Positions 62,225-64,000 of a stretch of DNA of 64,000 bases are shown piece after piece. Position 1 is the first letter of the stretch, and each line of letters begins with the position of its first letter. The notes under the pieces are model-generated. The model had not been told where the DNA came from. It worked only from the letters and a program-made list of their open reading frames with translations, and ran no database searches. The translations under genes were made by a program, and so were the position numbers. Source of the stretch: Prochlorococcus sp. AG-347-J06 (GTDB taxonomy: Bacteria > Cyanobacteriota > Cyanobacteriia > PCC-6307 > Cyanobiaceae); contig QCBT01000003.1 of NCBI GenBank assembly GCA_003281525.1, forward strand, positions 44,856-108,855, in the 5' to 3' direction.

Positions 62225-62635
62225 TTAACGTTTAGAGAATTGAGGAGCTTTTCTTGCTTTTTTAAGACCATATTTTCTTCTTTCCTTAGCTCTAGGATCT
62301 CTACTGAGATGACCTTCAGTTTTCAGCGGTTTCCTATTGTCAGAAGATAATTCGCAAAGTGCTCGAGCTGCCCCTTGCTTTATAGCATCTGCTTGGCCAG
62401 TCAATCCACCACCAAAAACATTCACCAAAATATCATAAGAATTTTCAAGGCCTAATGTTTGCAAAGGTGCTTTTATTGAATTTAAGTGCAGAGGATTAAA
62501 GTTTAAATAATCATCTCCAGCACGACCATTAATTTTTATTAGTCCATTTCCTGGAATCAAGCGAACTCTAGCTACTGAAGTTTTTCTTCTTCCAGTTCCC
62601 CAATACACAGCTTTGTTTTTTATTTGACTATTCAT
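62225..62635 (-). CDS. rpsI: 30S ribosomal protein S9
   Basis: The 136-residue S9 has [19 protein letters not shown] at the N-terminus and the C-terminal [25 protein letters not shown], whose tail reaches the P-site tRNA. It lies 9 bp after rplM, the normal rplM-rpsI pair, and 13 bp before rpmE. Confidence 0.97.
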   Translation of the reverse strand: MNSQIKNKAVYWGTGRRKTSVARVRLIPGNGLIKINGRAGDDYLNFNPLHLNSIKAPLQTLGLENSYDILVNVFGGGLTGQADAIKQGAARALCELSSDNRKPLKTEGHLSRDPRAKERRKYGLKKARKAPQFSKR

Positions 62636-62644
62636 TTTGATAAA

Positions 62645-63076
62645 TTAACTATTTAATAATACAGGATTCTGAGCAGCATGAGGATGATCCGCACCTTTAT
62701 AAACTTTTAGTTTTTTAAATTGCTGTCTTCCTAAAGAGTTATGAGGCAGCATGCCCTTAACAGCTTGCTCGATGATTCTTTCAGGAATTCTTTCTTGTAA
62801 AGACTCAAATTTTTCAATTTTCATGCCTCCTGGTCTTCCAGAATGCCTCCTGTACAACTTTTGTGACGCTTTTTTACCTGTTACCTCAACTTTCTCGGCA
62901 TTTACTACAATGACAAAATCTCCAGTATCTAGATGAGGTGTAAATGTTGGTTTATTCTTACCTCTCAATACAGTTGCAATTTCTGTAGCAAGTCTACCAA
63001 GCGTCTTATCTTTTGCGTCAACTAAAAACCAATTTCTTTCAATTGTTTCTAAAGATGGAGTAATTGTTTTATTCAT
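62645..63076 (-). CDS. rplM: 50S ribosomal protein L13
   Basis: L13 is an early assembly protein of the large subunit. The 143-residue product has [46 protein letters not shown] and [33 protein letters not shown]. Length and sequence are typical. It follows truA by 114 bp. Confidence 0.97.
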   Translation of the reverse strand: MNKTITPSLETIERNWFLVDAKDKTLGRLATEIATVLRGKNKPTFTPHLDTGDFVIVVNAEKVEVTGKKASQKLYRRHSGRPGGMKIEKFESLQERIPERIIEQAVKGMLPHNSLGRQQFKKLKVYKGADHPHAAQNPVLLNS

Positions 63077-63190
63077 TTACCAAATTTCTGCAAATAAATT
63101 TAAATTAGTACTAAATTCTACCTTATTGAAGGAATATTAAACAACATTTTTGAATGATTTACACAAAAAATTCGCTTAATTAAACCTTAC

Positions 63191-63997
63191 TTAAGAAAAA
63201 CCCCTAATTAAAAATACAGGGAAAAAATCATTATTATTAATCTTTTTAAAAACATTTTCTTCATAAACAGCATTTACAAAACATAACCCCTTAGCTGGAG
63301 CAGATTCTTTAACATCATTTTTCTTTTTGTTGACCCATCTATCTGTAAAAATTTCTGGCGATATTTTGTTTTCTCCAACTAAAACTAGTTGACCAATAAT
63401 TAAGCGGACCATTCCATATAGGAAACCAGTAGCTTTAATATCAACAAAAATCAAATCTTCTAATCTTTTAATATCTATATTTTTTATTTTTGTAATTGAG
63501 TTTGCTCTATTACTACCACTTTTCTGAAAAGCAAAAAAATCATGTTCTCCTATCATTTTCCTAGATGCATTTAACATTAAAACTTCATCTAATACTTTTT
63601 GATATCTATGCCATGACCAATTATTGATGAACAAGTTTGGGAATCTACTGTTATTAATGACATATCGATAATGTCTATAGGTTGCTGAATAGCATGCATG
63701 CCAACTATCTTTTACCTCAACTGATTCCAAGACCCTAATTGATGAGGGTAAAAGACTATTCAAGACATCAGAATAACTATTTCCTGGGACAACACAATCA
63801 ACATCAAAGTGTACTACTTGACCTGATGCATGAACCCCAGCATCAGTCCTGCCTGCTGCAAAAGTATTTACTGTATGATTTGTAATCTTTAAGAGAGCTC
63901 TGTCTAAAATTTCTTGAACAGTAGTTGCATTTTTTTGTTTTTGCCAACCTGAATAATGAGATCCATCATATTGGACTAGTAAAGCTACCCTTTTCAA
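63191..63997 (-). CDS. truA: tRNA pseudouridine synthase A
   Basis: TruA converts U38-U40 of tRNA anticodon stems to pseudouridine. The 268-residue product has the catalytic Asp in AAGRTDAGVHASGQVVHF, and the TFYGMVRLIIGQL-like FLYGMVRLIIGQLV C-terminal motif. The frame begins at a TTG three bases from the window edge (MKRVALLVQYDGSHYSGWQ); an ATG further upstream, outside the window, is possible. It is the first gene visible of the truA-rplM-rpsI-rpmE-prfA string. Confidence 0.93.
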   Translation of the reverse strand: MKRVALLVQYDGSHYSGWQKQKNATTVQEILDRALLKITNHTVNTFAAGRTDAGVHASGQVVHFDVDCVVPGNSYSDVLNSLLPSSIRVLESVEVKDSWHACYSATYRHYRYVINNSRFPNLFINNWSWHRYQKVLDEVLMLNASRKMIGEHDFFAFQKSGSNRANSITKIKNIDIKRLEDLIFVDIKATGFLYGMVRLIIGQLVLVGENKISPEIFTDRWVNKKKNDVKESAPAKGLCFVNAVYEENVFKKINNNDFFPVFLIRGFS

Positions 63998-64000
63998 AAG

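Overview
The window looks like a piece of a high-light-adapted Prochlorococcus (marine picocyanobacterium) chromosome. The DNA is very AT-rich and genes are packed with short gaps. The RNA polymerase beta' subunit is split into rpoC1 and rpoC2 (a cyanobacterial trait). Photosystem I genes psaA, psaB, psaL and psaI, a small high-light-inducible protein, a ferredoxin-type glutamate synthase and cobalamin genes are all present. This identification rests on gene content and my reading of protein families; no database was searched.

Layout. 1-2000: a HEAT-repeat protein running off the left edge, an unlabelled 48-residue membrane protein, rlmN and an hli gene. 2003-12716 (minus): rpsT-tatD-rpoB-rpoC1-rpoC2. 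12841-16015: hisD converging on rpiA and a DegP/HtrA protease. 16175-21825 (plus): the rimP-nusA-ylxR-infB translation/transcription operon, with a repeat-rich IF2 N-terminus. 22133-26635: tRNA-Thr(CGT), an ArnT-type membrane glycosyltransferase, a family 2 glycosyltransferase carrying what looks like the stump of a lost methyltransferase domain, and a radical SAM protein. 26651-33935: clpS, dapL, rne-rnhB, a DUF1997 protein, pheA, an MPBQ/MSBQ-type methyltransferase broken at a ten-G tract, and a Lon N-terminal-domain protein. 33993-38700 (minus): the str operon rpsL-rpsG-fusA-tuf-rpsJ. 38896-44661: ferredoxin GOGAT, a YciI-like protein and lipA.

45006-47510 is a small accessory-looking block: a serine-recombinase-like protein whose nucleophile position is Thr, a short acidic protein, and a beta-lactamase-fold protein and an NlpC/P60 peptidase read divergently from start codons 3 bp apart. 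47574-54429 holds psaI-psaL, a hypothetical protein, a GtrB-type glycosyltransferase and the psaA-psaB operon, which ends in a clear intrinsic terminator. 54764-59459 holds a CbiG-CobJ fusion, a HAD phosphatase and an acyltransferase-3/SGNH surface-modification enzyme. 59731-60244 is the most scar-like place: tRNA-Ser(GCT) sits exactly where an alanine racemase gene is cut off after 142 codons, and short repeats resembling integrase arm sites lie on its other side. 60313-63997 returns to core genes: an HNH protein, prfA, rpmE, rpsI, rplM and truA.

Most of the window is conserved housekeeping. The points most worth checking are the G10 frameshift, the alr/tRNA-Ser junction, the possible methyltransferase remnant, the Thr-substituted recombinase, the tuf-rpsJ hairpin, and the rnhB start lying over the RNase E C-terminal Arg-rich peptide.
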